Part shown: in pieces, positions 37,136 through 45,434 of the stretch
Layout of the letters: each line of letters starts with the position of its first letter
Numbering within the stretch: the first letter of the stretch is position 1
Assembly (NCBI RefSeq): GCF_003290125.1
Contig: NZ_QMKH01000009.1
Span: 22,107 to 86,106 of the forward strand
Direction of reading: 5' to 3'
DNA: 64,000 bases
Source of the DNA: Microvirga flavescens
Lineage (GTDB): Bacteria > Pseudomonadota > Alphaproteobacteria > Rhizobiales > Beijerinckiaceae
The notes under the pieces: model-generated
Databases searched by the model: none
What the model was told of the DNA's origin: nothing
Seen by the model: the letters and a program-made list of their open reading frames with translations, nothing else
Program-made: the position numbers and the translations under genes

Positions 37136-37168
37136 GACTTTGATCGTTTCAATTAAACGATCAAAGTC
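37136..37168. repeat. Perfect 14-bp palindrome between convergent genes
   Basis: GACTTTGATCGTTT and AAACGATCAAAGTC are exact inverted copies around CAATT. It follows palindromic copy C by 17 bases and ends at the stop of the regulator gene. A symmetrical hairpin could end transcription from either side, although there is no T-run. Confidence 0.85.
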
Positions 37169-38292
37169 TAGAGCGGGAGTGCCGCAGCCTGCCTTGCGGT
37201 GGAGCTGTATTCTGGATCGTTCCCGAGCCGCGATAAGAAGTTCGCGATGCGAGCTTCCAATCTGCTTTGTGTGTTTCCAAGCGCCCAGTCGAGGGTGGCT
37301 TGAACGTTCTCAGTCGAGGCAAGGAGCGCTGCGGCCAGGCGTGGAGAGGTGGCCGCAATCAGTCTTCCCCAGTGCTGAGCCTCACCGGCATCAATGGCAA
37401 AGCGGGTCCGCACCAAATCCATGAGCCGGTTCTCAGCCGGCCGGATCATGAGCAACGAGCTCTCGCAGCCGAACAGATCCTGGGCGGCGCCGCGCATCGG
37501 GATCAGATAAGCGACAGAAGGCCCGTGCTCTTCCGTGGCCGGGAGAAAAATGGGACCGCGCAACTGATTGAACAAGCCGGCCGTAATCTGTTCGAGGCTC
37601 TCGCTCAAATGGCGTTGAGCCTCTTCATTCGTAAAGGTGACCCGATCACCGGCGCCCACCGTTAGCTGAGAAAGCCGGGTCTCCATGGCTCGATTGCAAG
37701 CCAAAAGGCGGCCGTTCCGGGTGAGCACCGCAGCGGGAACATCCATGAACTCGAGAGCAGAAACCGCCGATCGGGCCTGCCGCGTTGCGAGATTCGTAAA
37801 CAGGAAGGAGGCGCGCGCGAGGTGCGCCCGGAGGAGATTGAGATTCGCCCTCATGTCCCGCTCCAAAGGCCCCTGATCGTAGCGACGCTCGAAGCGCATG
37901 CAAACAAGGCCGTTGCCAGGGATCTGCATGATGGCACCAGCGGACCACCCGCCGCCACGCGGACGGTGAAAATCCCGATACATGGGAATTGAATCAACTT
38001 CGCCGGGTGCAAAAAGATCGGTCTCGTCGAAGAACCGAAGGCGCTTGCGCTGAAGGCCGCGCTTGATCCAGGTGTTTTGCAAATGCCAGCCATCGGCATA
38101 CCAATCAGCCAGAATGGGCTGATAGTAATCCGTAGCGACCCAGGATCGTTCGCCTCTTCCGCTGACGGCGGCAACAAAGCCCCCCTCGGCTCCTGCAAGG
38201 GCGGAAATCCGATTGAGAACCTCGAACCATCGCTCAGGAATGACTGCAGCTTCGTAGATGTCGCTTATCAGCGACCGGGTGCCCCCCAGCAT
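37168..38292 (-). CDS. LuxR-family-like regulator with degenerate HTH
   Basis: A 374-residue protein laid out like the alphaproteobacterial regulators with a sensory region and C-terminal LuxR helix-turn-helix. Residues 1-170 resemble their N-terminal sensor ('LISDIYEAAVIPERWFEVLN', 'GLQRKRLRFFDETDLF'), 170-290 a PAS-like part ('VPAAVLTRNGRLLACNRAME'). Residues 298-357 ('DAGEAQHWGRLIAATSPRLA...STENVQATLDWALGNT') align with a LuxR HTH, but the recognition helix has lost the usual basic residues. A GGGGGAG ribosome site precedes the ATG. It may no longer bind DNA, or may bind differently. Confidence 0.75.
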   Translation of the reverse strand: MLGGTRSLISDIYEAAVIPERWFEVLNRISALAGAEGGFVAAVSGRGERSWVATDYYQPILADWYADGWHLQNTWIKRGLQRKRLRFFDETDLFAPGEVDSIPMYRDFHRPRGGGWSAGAIMQIPGNGLVCMRFERRYDQGPLERDMRANLNLLRAHLARASFLFTNLATRQARSAVSALEFMDVPAAVLTRNGRLLACNRAMETRLSQLTVGAGDRVTFTNEEAQRHLSESLEQITAGLFNQLRGPIFLPATEEHGPSVAYLIPMRGAAQDLFGCESSLLMIRPAENRLMDLVRTRFAIDAGEAQHWGRLIAATSPRLAAALLASTENVQATLDWALGNTQSRLEARIANFLSRLGNDPEYSSTARQAAALPL

Positions 38293-38419
38293 CCGCTCCC
38301 CCTGTAACGTTGGGGCAGATCATAAATGCTCCACCTCGTCATTCAAGCAATTCCCCCTCTAATCGGATAGGCTCGCTATCTTGTGAGGGGTTGCTCTAAA
38401 TGTGCCTGCGGGCAAGCGC

Positions 38420-39661
38420 TTAGAACCGGTCCACCCGATACGGCGTCGGGTCCACCACCGTCTCACCGCCCGTGATCATCTCGGCCAGCAGGCGGCCCGT
38501 GATCGGGCCGAGGGTCAGGCCGTGATGGGCGTGGCCGAAGCCGAACCAGAGGTCCTTATGCTTCGGGGCCGGGCCGATGATCGGCATCATGTCCGGCGTG
38601 CAGGGGCGCATGCCCATCCACGGCTCGGCGTCGAGCCGCTCGCCGAGCGGGAACAGGCTGCGCGCGATGGGCTCGGCCCGCCGGAGCTGCACGGGCGTCT
38701 TCGGCGCATCGCGCAGGGCGAATTCCGCGCCCGTGGTGAGGCGGATGCCCTTGACCATCGGGGCGAGGAAGTAGCCACGCTCGAAATCGAGCGTCGGGTG
38801 GTTGAGGATGGCGTTGCCTTCCGGCTTGTAATGCATGTGGTAGCCGCGCTTCACGGCAAGCGGCAGATGATAGCCGAGGCGCTTGGTGACCACGTCGGCC
38901 CAGGGGCCGAGGGCCACGACCGCCGCGCCGGCCTCGACAGGGCCGTTCTCGGTCTGAACACGCCAGCCGGTGGCGGTCTGCTCGAGGGTCTTGGCATCGC
39001 CGCCCGCAAGCTTGCCGCCGAGCTTTTCGAACAGGGTGACGTAGGACATGGTCAGGCCGTGCGGATCGATGACCGAGGCCGGGTCCGTCCAGTGCAGGCC
39101 GCCGACGAGCGGGGCGGTGAGGTGCGGCTCAAGCTCGCTGACGCCCGCGCTGTTCAGGGCCGCGAAGTTCACGCCGAAATCGCGTTTCACCTGCTCCGCG
39201 TCCTTGACCTGCGTTTCCATCGCCTTTTCGGAGCGGAACACCTTGATCCAGCCCTTGTGGCGGATGAGGTCCGTCGAGCCCGCCTCCGTGGCGAGGGCCA
39301 TATGCTCGGTCACGCAACGCTCGATCAGGGGCGCGTAGAGGCGCGCAATCGCCTTATGATGCGAGGGGCGGGAGTGCATCCAGTACTGGAACAGGAAGGG
39401 CGCGATGTGCGGCAAAGCCGCCAGGTGATAGTGCGCGTCGATGGTGTTGTTGAGCGCATAGCGCAGAAGCGCGCCGAAATCGTGCGGGAAGCCGTAAGGA
39501 TAGACGCCCTCGCGCTGGATGAGGCCCGCATTGCCGAAGGAGGTTTCCTCGGCGGGCCGCCGCCGGTCCACCAGGAGCACGGAGCGCCCCTTTTTCTGAA
39601 GGTGCAAAGCGATCGACACGCCGACAATACCGGCGCCAAGAACGACTACATCCGTACGCAT
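38420..39661 (-). CDS. FAD-dependent oxidoreductase, D-amino-acid dehydrogenase-like (DadA type)
   Basis: A 413-residue flavoprotein of the DAO fold that would oxidise an amino acid or imino acid and pass electrons to the respiratory chain. The N-terminal 'VVVLGAGIVGVSIALHLQKK' binds FAD, with 'LLVDRRRPAEETSFGNAGLI' after it, and the C-terminal 'LWFGFGHAHHGLTLGPITG' closes the site. Length and layout match DadA. The start at 39661 is ten bases after a GGGGA ribosome site; a Met three codons upstream is too close to it. Convergent-side neighbours give no pathway. Divergent from rpe. Confidence 0.9.
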   Translation of the reverse strand: MRTDVVVLGAGIVGVSIALHLQKKGRSVLLVDRRRPAEETSFGNAGLIQREGVYPYGFPHDFGALLRYALNNTIDAHYHLAALPHIAPFLFQYWMHSRPSHHKAIARLYAPLIERCVTEHMALATEAGSTDLIRHKGWIKVFRSEKAMETQVKDAEQVKRDFGVNFAALNSAGVSELEPHLTAPLVGGLHWTDPASVIDPHGLTMSYVTLFEKLGGKLAGGDAKTLEQTATGWRVQTENGPVEAGAAVVALGPWADVVTKRLGYHLPLAVKRGYHMHYKPEGNAILNHPTLDFERGYFLAPMVKGIRLTTGAEFALRDAPKTPVQLRRAEPIARSLFPLGERLDAEPWMGMRPCTPDMMPIIGPAPKHKDLWFGFGHAHHGLTLGPITGRLLAEMITGGETVVDPTPYRVDRF

Positions 39662-39843
39662 GAAGCCCATTTCCCCATTTGGCGTCTCTCGTCGCCGAGA
39701 GCGTGAGGTTCGTTTCCCGCCCTCACGATTGCTACGTTCATAATCCGCCGCCTTCCCCCCGTCCATGCCTTTCCCGCAGATCATGGCTGTGGCGACGCTG
39801 CGACCTGTTGCAGTCAAGGGCGCGGGCATGCTACCGCCCCGTC

Positions 39844-40515
39844 ATGACCCGTCCCCTGCTCATTGCCCCCTCGATCCTTTCCGCTGATTTCGCGAAGCTC
39901 GGCGAGGAAGTCCGTGCCGTCGACGCCGCCGGCGGCGACTGGATCCACATCGACGTGATGGACGGGCATTTCGTGCCCAACATCACCCTTGGCCCCGACA
40001 TCGTGAAGGCGATCCGCCCGCACTCGGCCAAGGTGTTCGATGTGCACCTGATGATCGCGCCGACGGACCCATATCTGGAGGCCTTCGCCAAGGCAGGCGC
40101 TGACATCATCAGCATCCACGCGGAGGCGGTACCCCATATCCACCGCTCGCTCCAGACCATCCGCCATCTCGGCAAGAAGGCGGGCATCGTGCTCAACCCA
40201 GGCACGTCCGAGCACGCCATCGAGCCGGTGCTCGACATGGTGGACCTGATCCTGTGCATGACGGTCAATCCCGGCTTCGGCGGGCAGGCCTTCATCGGCT
40301 CCGTCTGCGAGAAGATCCGCCGCATCAAGAAAATGGTCGGCAATCGGAACATCGACATCGAGGTCGATGGCGGCGTGACGCCCGAGACCGCGCCTCTCGT
40401 GGCCGAGGCCGGCGCGAACGTGCTGGTCGCCGGTTCCGCCGCCTTCAAGGGCGGCCCCTCGGCCTACGCCCCGAACATCGCCGCCATCCGCGCGGCCGCC
40501 GAAAAGGCCCGCTGA
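39844..40515 (+). CDS. rpe: Ribulose-phosphate 3-epimerase
   Basis: Interconverts ribulose-5-phosphate and xylulose-5-phosphate in the pentose phosphate and Calvin cycles. A 223-residue TIM barrel with '[17 protein letters not shown]', metal ligands in '[14 protein letters not shown]' and 'DVHLMI', '[11 protein letters not shown]', and the catalytic Asp with the phosphate site in '[13 protein letters not shown]' and '[10 protein letters not shown]'. The start at 39844 matches the family N-terminus. It lies 41 bases before purB on the same strand and is probably co-transcribed with it. Confidence 0.97.
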   Translation: MTRPLLIAPSILSADFAKLGEEVRAVDAAGGDWIHIDVMDGHFVPNITLGPDIVKAIRPHSAKVFDVHLMIAPTDPYLEAFAKAGADIISIHAEAVPHIHRSLQTIRHLGKKAGIVLNPGTSEHAIEPVLDMVDLILCMTVNPGFGGQAFIGSVCEKIRRIKKMVGNRNIDIEVDGGVTPETAPLVAEAGANVLVAGSAAFKGGPSAYAPNIAAIRAAAEKAR

Positions 40516-40556
40516 CCCTTTCCCTCTTCTCCTCCAACCGCACGAGGCACCAGACC

Positions 40557-41864
40557 ATGATCCCCCGCTACAGCCGCCCCGACATGGTTGCGATCTGGTC
40601 GCCCGAGACCAAGTTCCGCATCTGGTTTGAGATCGAAGCGCACGCCACCACGGCCCTCGCCGATCTCGGCGTGGTGCCAAAAGAGGCCGCCGACCTCGTC
40701 TGGGAGAAAGGCTCCAAGGCGACCTTCGACGTGGAGCGCATCGACACCATCGAGCGCGAGGTGAAGCACGACGTCATCGCCTTCCTGACGCATCTTTCCG
40801 AGATCGTCGGGCCCGAAGCCCGCTTCGTGCACCAGGGCATGACCTCCTCCGACGTGCTCGACACCTGCTTCAACGTGCAGCTCGTGCGCGCCACGGACAT
40901 TCTGCTCAAGGACATCGAAGGGCTTCTCGCCGCCATCAAGCGCCGCGCCTTCGAGCACAAGATGACGCCGACCATCGGCCGTTCGCACGGCATTCATGCG
41001 GAGCCGGTGACCTTCGGCCTCAAGCTCGCCCAGGCTTATGCGGAATTCGAGCGCTGCAAGCTGCGCCTCATCGAAGCCCGCCGCGAGGTCGCCACCTGCG
41101 CCATTTCCGGCGCGGTCGGCACCTTCGCCAATATCGACCCGCGCGTGGAGGAATACGTTGCGGAGAAGATGGGGCTCGAGGCCGAGCCGGTCTCAACCCA
41201 GGTCATCCCCCGCGACCGCCACGCCATGTATTTCGCGACGCTCGGCGTCGTCGCCTCGTCCATCGAGCGCCTGGCCATCGAAGTGCGCCACCTGCAGCGC
41301 AGCGAGGTTCTGGAAGCGGAGGAGTTCTTCTCTGCCGGCCAGAAGGGTTCCTCCGCCATGCCGCACAAGCGCAACCCCGTGCTGACGGAAAACCTCACCG
41401 GCCTTGCCCGCATGGTGCGCGCCTATGCCCTGCCGGCGATGGAGAACGTGGCGCTCTGGCACGAGCGGGACATTTCCCACTCCTCCGTTGAGCGCATGAT
41501 CGGCCCCGACGCCACCGTGACCCTGGACTTTGCCCTGGCGCGGCTAACCAACGTCATCGACAAGCTCGTGGTCTATCCCGAGAACATGCAGAAGAACCTG
41601 GACCGCCTCGGGGGTCTCGTTCACTCCCAGCGCGTCCTGTTGGCGCTGACGCAGAAGGGCGTCTCCCGCGAGGACGCCTATCGGCTCGTCCAGCGCAACG
41701 CCATGCCGGTCTGGCGCGGCGAAGGCGACTTCCTCACCCTTCTGAAGAACGACAAGGACGTCACCACCGCCCTGACGCCCGCCGAAATCGAGAACTGTTT
41801 CGACCTCGGCTATCACTTCAAGCACGTCGATACGATCTTCAAGCGTGTCTTCGGCGCAGGCTAG
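40557..41864 (+). CDS. purB: Adenylosuccinate lyase
   Basis: Catalyses two fumarate-releasing steps of purine synthesis (SAICAR to AICAR and adenylosuccinate to AMP). A 435-residue fumarase/aspartase-fold enzyme: 'FVHQGMTSSDVLDTC', 'GRSHGIHAEPVTFGLK' (catalytic His) and the signature 'GSSAMPHKRNPVLTENL' with the active-site Ser loop. Nothing unusual in length. Follows rpe. Confidence 0.97.
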   Translation: MIPRYSRPDMVAIWSPETKFRIWFEIEAHATTALADLGVVPKEAADLVWEKGSKATFDVERIDTIEREVKHDVIAFLTHLSEIVGPEARFVHQGMTSSDVLDTCFNVQLVRATDILLKDIEGLLAAIKRRAFEHKMTPTIGRSHGIHAEPVTFGLKLAQAYAEFERCKLRLIEARREVATCAISGAVGTFANIDPRVEEYVAEKMGLEAEPVSTQVIPRDRHAMYFATLGVVASSIERLAIEVRHLQRSEVLEAEEFFSAGQKGSSAMPHKRNPVLTENLTGLARMVRAYALPAMENVALWHERDISHSSVERMIGPDATVTLDFALARLTNVIDKLVVYPENMQKNLDRLGGLVHSQRVLLALTQKGVSREDAYRLVQRNAMPVWRGEGDFLTLLKNDKDVTTALTPAEIENCFDLGYHFKHVDTIFKRVFGAG

Positions 41865-41946
41865 GTCTGCATCGGAGGACTGGAAATCCGGCCCCCCTCG
41901 CACAACAATCATACCCGTAAGAGGTATGGCGTGAGGGGGAAGCACA

Positions 41947-43197
41947 GTGCTGTCGGAAAATCTGATCGTTGCGGCCTTGAGCCGCGCTGTCAAACATGGC
42001 TCGCTGGAAATGACGACCTCCAGAGGTCAGCGTTACGCCTTCGGTGACGAGGGCTTGCCGAAGGTCGCCATCCGCTTCACGGACGCCACCGCCCAGCTCG
42101 CCCTGTGCCTGCATCCCGAGTTGAAGCTTGGCGAGCTTTACATGGACGGGCGCCTCGTCATCGAGCGCGGCGACATCTTCGATCTTCTGCAGCTTCTCTT
42201 GCAGGACACCCACGGAGAGCTGGACGACCTGCCGCTCCATCGCCTGCGCAAGATCCGCACCTGGCTGCAACTGCGCCATGAGAACGACGCCCATCGCTCG
42301 AAACGGAACGTGGCGCACCACTATGACCTCGACAGCCGCCTCTACGCCCTGTTTCTCGACGCGGATCGGCAATATTCCTGCGCCTATTTCGACACGCCGG
42401 ATACCTCGCTGGAAGAGGCACAACTCGCCAAGAAGCGCCATATCGCGGCAAAGCTCCTCGTGGAGCCCGGCCAGAAAGTTCTCGATATCGGTTCGGGTTG
42501 GGGCGGCCTTGGTCTTTATCTCACGCGCATCGCCGGAGCGGGCTCGCTCAAGGGCGTGACCCTATCGGAAGAACAGCTCGGCGTTTCCCGCAAGCGGGCG
42601 GCGGAAGCTGGTGTCGCGGACCGCATCCACTTCGAGTTGGAAGACTATCGCGCGACCACGGGTTCCTTCGATCGCATCGTCTCCGTCGGCATGTTCGAGC
42701 ATGTGGGTGTGCCGTCCTACGACGCCTATTTCCAGACCTGCCGCCGCCTCCTGAAGGAGGATGGGGTGATGTTGCTGCACACCATCGGCCGCACGGGGGA
42801 GCCCTTCCCCACCAATCCCTGGATCGAACGCTACATCTTCCCCGGCGGGCATCTGCCGACGCTCTCCGAGCTGATGCCGGCCATCGAGCGATCCGGCCTC
42901 GTCGTGACAGATGTGGAGGTGCTGCGGCTTCACTACGCCTATACGCTGAAAGCCTGGCGCGAACGCTGCCACGCCCACCGGGAAGAGATCGTGCGCCTCT
43001 ATGACGAGCGGTTCTTCCGGATGTGGGATTGCTACCTCGCCATGTCGGAATCCGCCTTCCGGTTCCAGGATTCCGTAGTGTTCCAGCTCCAGCTCACCCG
43101 CCGCAACGACGTGGTGCCGCTGACCCGCGACTACATCGCCGAGCGGGAAGATCTGTTGAAGCGGGCGGAGGAGCGGGCGTCGAAGTCGGCGGCTTGA
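41947..43197 (+). CDS. cfa: Cyclopropane-fatty-acyl-phospholipid synthase
   Basis: A 416-residue SAM-dependent enzyme that adds a methylene group across double bonds of membrane phospholipid acyl chains. The SAM motif 'VLDIGSGWGGLGLYLTRIAG' lies near residues 178-197, with 'GVTLSEEQLGVSRKRAAEAG' and 'IVSVGMFEHVGVPSYDAYF' after it. The N-terminal 100 residues match the CFA lipid-binding part. The start is a GTG after GAGGGGG. In many proteobacteria cfa responds to stationary phase or stress; no promoter for that was recognised here. Confidence 0.94.
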   Translation: MLSENLIVAALSRAVKHGSLEMTTSRGQRYAFGDEGLPKVAIRFTDATAQLALCLHPELKLGELYMDGRLVIERGDIFDLLQLLLQDTHGELDDLPLHRLRKIRTWLQLRHENDAHRSKRNVAHHYDLDSRLYALFLDADRQYSCAYFDTPDTSLEEAQLAKKRHIAAKLLVEPGQKVLDIGSGWGGLGLYLTRIAGAGSLKGVTLSEEQLGVSRKRAAEAGVADRIHFELEDYRATTGSFDRIVSVGMFEHVGVPSYDAYFQTCRRLLKEDGVMLLHTIGRTGEPFPTNPWIERYIFPGGHLPTLSELMPAIERSGLVVTDVEVLRLHYAYTLKAWRERCHAHREEIVRLYDERFFRMWDCYLAMSESAFRFQDSVVFQLQLTRRNDVVPLTRDYIAEREDLLKRAEERASKSAA

Positions 43198-43228
43198 AAC
43201 GCTGGAAAAAGCGTTTACGTGCTGAGGT

Positions 43229-43780
43229 ATGAAAACCTCCGACTGCGATATCCTCATCATCCCCGGCTATTCCAATTCCGGTCCCGATCACTGGCAGAGC
43301 CGGTGGGAGCGCCAGCTCTCCACCGCCCGCCGCATCGAGCAGGACGATTGGGATGCTCCCGACAGGCAGGCCTGGATCGAGCGGATCGCGCGCGAGGTGA
43401 AGAAGGCGAAGCGGCCTGTCGTTCTGGTGGCGCACAGCCTCGGAACGCTCGCCGTCGCCCACGCGGCTCCGCTTCTTGCCGGTACGAACGTCAAGGGCGC
43501 TTTCCTCGTCGGCATGCCGGATGCGGAGCATCCCGACTTTCCCTCGGCCGCCGACCGCGCCTTCGCACCCGTGCCGCGCGATCCCCTGCCCTTCCCGTCA
43601 GTGCTCATTGCCTCCCGCAACGATCCCTATTGCAGTTACGCCACCGCTGAGGATCACGCCTATGCCTGGGGATCGGCGCTGATCGACGCGGGCGAATCCG
43701 GGCACCTCAACACGGAGAGCGGGCATGGCCCCTGGCCTGAAGGGTTGATGCGCTTCGCGGGGTTTCTCAAACGTCTCTGA
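43229..43780 (+). CDS. RBBP9/YdeN-type serine hydrolase
   Basis: A 183-residue alpha/beta hydrolase of the RBBP9 family (PF06821). 'IIPGYSNSGPDHWQSRWERQ' is the family start, the nucleophile Ser is in 'LVAHSLGTLAV' near residue 71, Asp in 'ASRNDPYCSY' and the catalytic His in 'GESGHLNTESGHG'. The natural substrate of the family is not known. Follows cfa by 31 bases and may share its transcript; a strong hairpin follows it. Confidence 0.92.
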   Translation: MKTSDCDILIIPGYSNSGPDHWQSRWERQLSTARRIEQDDWDAPDRQAWIERIAREVKKAKRPVVLVAHSLGTLAVAHAAPLLAGTNVKGAFLVGMPDAEHPDFPSAADRAFAPVPRDPLPFPSVLIASRNDPYCSYATAEDHAYAWGSALIDAGESGHLNTESGHGPWPEGLMRFAGFLKRL

Positions 43781-43791
43781 AACGTGAACGG

Positions 43792-43837
43792 CTGGAGGCT
43801 GATCGTGTTTCTTTGAAGCACGCTCAGCCTCCAGTTT
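43792..43837 (+). terminator. Hairpin terminator after the RBBP9-type hydrolase
   Basis: CTGGAGGCTGA-T-CGTG pairs with CACG-C-TCAGCCTCCAG, a 15-pair stem with one mismatch around TTTCTTTGAAG, then TTTCATTT. It lies 11 bases after the hydrolase stop. Confidence 0.8.
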
Positions 43838-43845
43838 CATTTGCC

Positions 43846-43893
43846 GCATGATCCAGACGAACAACCGGTGTCCACTTGTTCTGATCATGCTCT
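43846..43893. repeat. Dispersed palindromic element, copy D
   Basis: Outer arms GCATGATC and GATCATGC, inner stem GAACAA/TTGTTC and the loop CCGGTGTCCAC (reverse of copy C's orientation). It ends 86 bases before the Spy-like gene, directly after the preceding hairpin. Confidence 0.8.
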
Positions 43894-43979
43894 TAATGAC
43901 GAAAAGTTCATGTGGCCGTCACTTGCTGGATAGCGGCCACGGTCCAACTTTCCTCCGCAACCATGGAGGAGACAAAGAG

Positions 43980-44519
43980 ATGAACCCACTCGCAATCCTG
44001 ACCGCCGCCTCCGCTATCGCCCTCGCAGGCGCGGCGGCCTATGCCCAACCCGCAGCTCAACCTCAGCAAGGCCAGCAGCAACGCCGCCCGGCGATGACCG
44101 CTGCCGACATGACGGCCCTGACAGATGCCAAAATCGCCGGCATTCAGGCGGGCCTCAAACTCACCCCCGAGCAGCAGAAACTCTGGCCGCCTGTCGAGCA
44201 GGCTTTACGTGCGCAAGCGGCACAGCATGCCAAGTTCGCAGAAGAGTTCCGGAGCCGGAATCAGTCGGAGCGTCCCGACATGATGACCATCATGGAGCGC
44301 GCCTCCGACCGCACCTCGCAGGCTGCGGAAACGCTGAAGAACCTCACGACGGCCATGAAGCCGTTCTGGGCCTCCCTCGATGAAAACCAGAAGAAGCTTC
44401 TCCCGGTTCTCATGCGCCCCATGGCCGCCGGCCGGATCATGCGCATGCGTGAACACGAGAGAATGATGGAGCACCACGGCCGAGGCCGCGGCGGCAAGGC
44501 TCCGCAGACGCAACAGTAA
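43980..44519 (+). CDS. Spy/CpxP-like periplasmic protein with LTxxQ motif
   Basis: A 179-residue exported helical protein. Signal peptide 'MNPLAILTAASAIALAGAAA' cleaved near AYA-QPA, then a Gln-rich linker, and 'IQAGLKLTPEQQKLWPPVEQ' with the LTxxQ motif. The rest is amphipathic helix with a second half-repeat 'LTTAMKPFWASLDENQKKLL' and a His/Arg/Gly-rich tail. Spy-like proteins act as ATP-independent chaperones under envelope stress; CpxP inhibits the CpxA sensor. The start at 43980 has a GGAGGAGAC ribosome site. No Cpx genes are seen here. Confidence 0.88.
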   Translation: MNPLAILTAASAIALAGAAAYAQPAAQPQQGQQQRRPAMTAADMTALTDAKIAGIQAGLKLTPEQQKLWPPVEQALRAQAAQHAKFAEEFRSRNQSERPDMMTIMERASDRTSQAAETLKNLTTAMKPFWASLDENQKKLLPVLMRPMAAGRIMRMREHERMMEHHGRGRGGKAPQTQQ

Positions 44520-44573
44520 CAAGCAACAGCACGGGACGGGTTAGCGCCCGAGCCATTGATCCCATGAGGATGA

Positions 44574-44604
44574 AAACAAAAAGGCCGCCCGGATGGGCGG
44601 CCTT
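44574..44604 (-). terminator. Rho-independent terminator of rpsD
   Basis: Minus strand: AAGGCCGCCC pairs with GGGCGGCCTT around ATCC, followed by TTTGTTTTC. It lies about 26 bases after the rpsD stop. Confidence 0.93.
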
Positions 44605-44630
44605 CTCGTATTGATTTCGCTGTTCGCGGA

Positions 44631-45248
44631 TTAGCGCGAATAGAACTCGATCACGAGGTTCGGTTCCATCTGAACCGCATAGGGAACCTCGGAGAGGGTC
44701 GGGATGCGGGTCATCTTGGCGGTCATCTTGGAGTGATCGACCTCGATGTAGTCCGGAACGTCGCGCTCGGCGAGCTGGCTCGCCACAACGACGACTTCAA
44801 GCTGCTTCGACTTGTCCTTGACCTCGATCACGTCGCCGGCCTTGACCTGATAGCTCGGAATGTTCACGCGGCGGCCGTTGACCTTCACGTGACCGTGATT
44901 GACGAACTGTCGAGCGGCGAACGGGGTCGCAACGAACTTCGCGCGGTAGACGACCGCGTCGAGACGGCGCTCGAGCAGGCCGACGAGGTTTTCGCCCGAG
45001 TCGCCCTTGAGGCGGATCGCTTCCGCGTAGTAGCGGCGGAACTGCTTCTCGGTGATGTTGGCGTAGTAGCCCTTGAGCTTCTGCTTGGCGCGCAGCTGCG
45101 TGCCGAAGTCGGACATCTTGCCCTTGCGGCGCTGGCCGTGCTGGCCGGGGCCGTATTCGCGGCGGTTGACGGGGCTCTTCGGGCGACCCCAGATATTTTG
45201 GCCCATGCGGCGGTCAAGCTTGTGCTTGGCCTGAATGCGCTTCGACAT
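44631..45248 (-). CDS. rpsD: 30S ribosomal protein S4
   Basis: A primary 16S rRNA-binding protein that starts 30S assembly and in other bacteria can control its own operon. The 205-residue sequence has the S4 N-terminal part '[17 protein letters not shown]' and the S4 RNA-binding domain '[20 protein letters not shown]' with '[20 protein letters not shown]'. The N-terminal Cys zinc-ligands of the C+ type are absent, so it is a C- version. Transcribed alone, away from the alpha-operon, as usual in this order. Confidence 0.98.
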   Translation of the reverse strand: MSKRIQAKHKLDRRMGQNIWGRPKSPVNRREYGPGQHGQRRKGKMSDFGTQLRAKQKLKGYYANITEKQFRRYYAEAIRLKGDSGENLVGLLERRLDAVVYRAKFVATPFAARQFVNHGHVKVNGRRVNIPSYQVKAGDVIEVKDKSKQLEVVVVASQLAERDVPDYIEVDHSKMTAKMTRIPTLSEVPYAVQMEPNLVIEFYSR

Positions 45249-45434
45249 CGCTGTTCCTCTTTGTTGTCGAATTTGCGAGGAACGCGCCCTCCTCTTCCCC
45301 TCTCGGGGACGACAGGCCGACTGAAAGCCGGGCCACGGGTGCGTAAATAGCCAACGCGGCCCCAGGGGACCGCGCGGATGGAGGGGCCTTAAGGGAAAAA
45401 GGCGGGGGAGTCAATGAACCGGCCCGCCGGAGGA

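Noticed and set aside
45249..45434. Structured S4-binding leader before rpsD
   Set aside because: The upstream region shows no clear pseudoknot or known leader motif, so autoregulation is not annotated.
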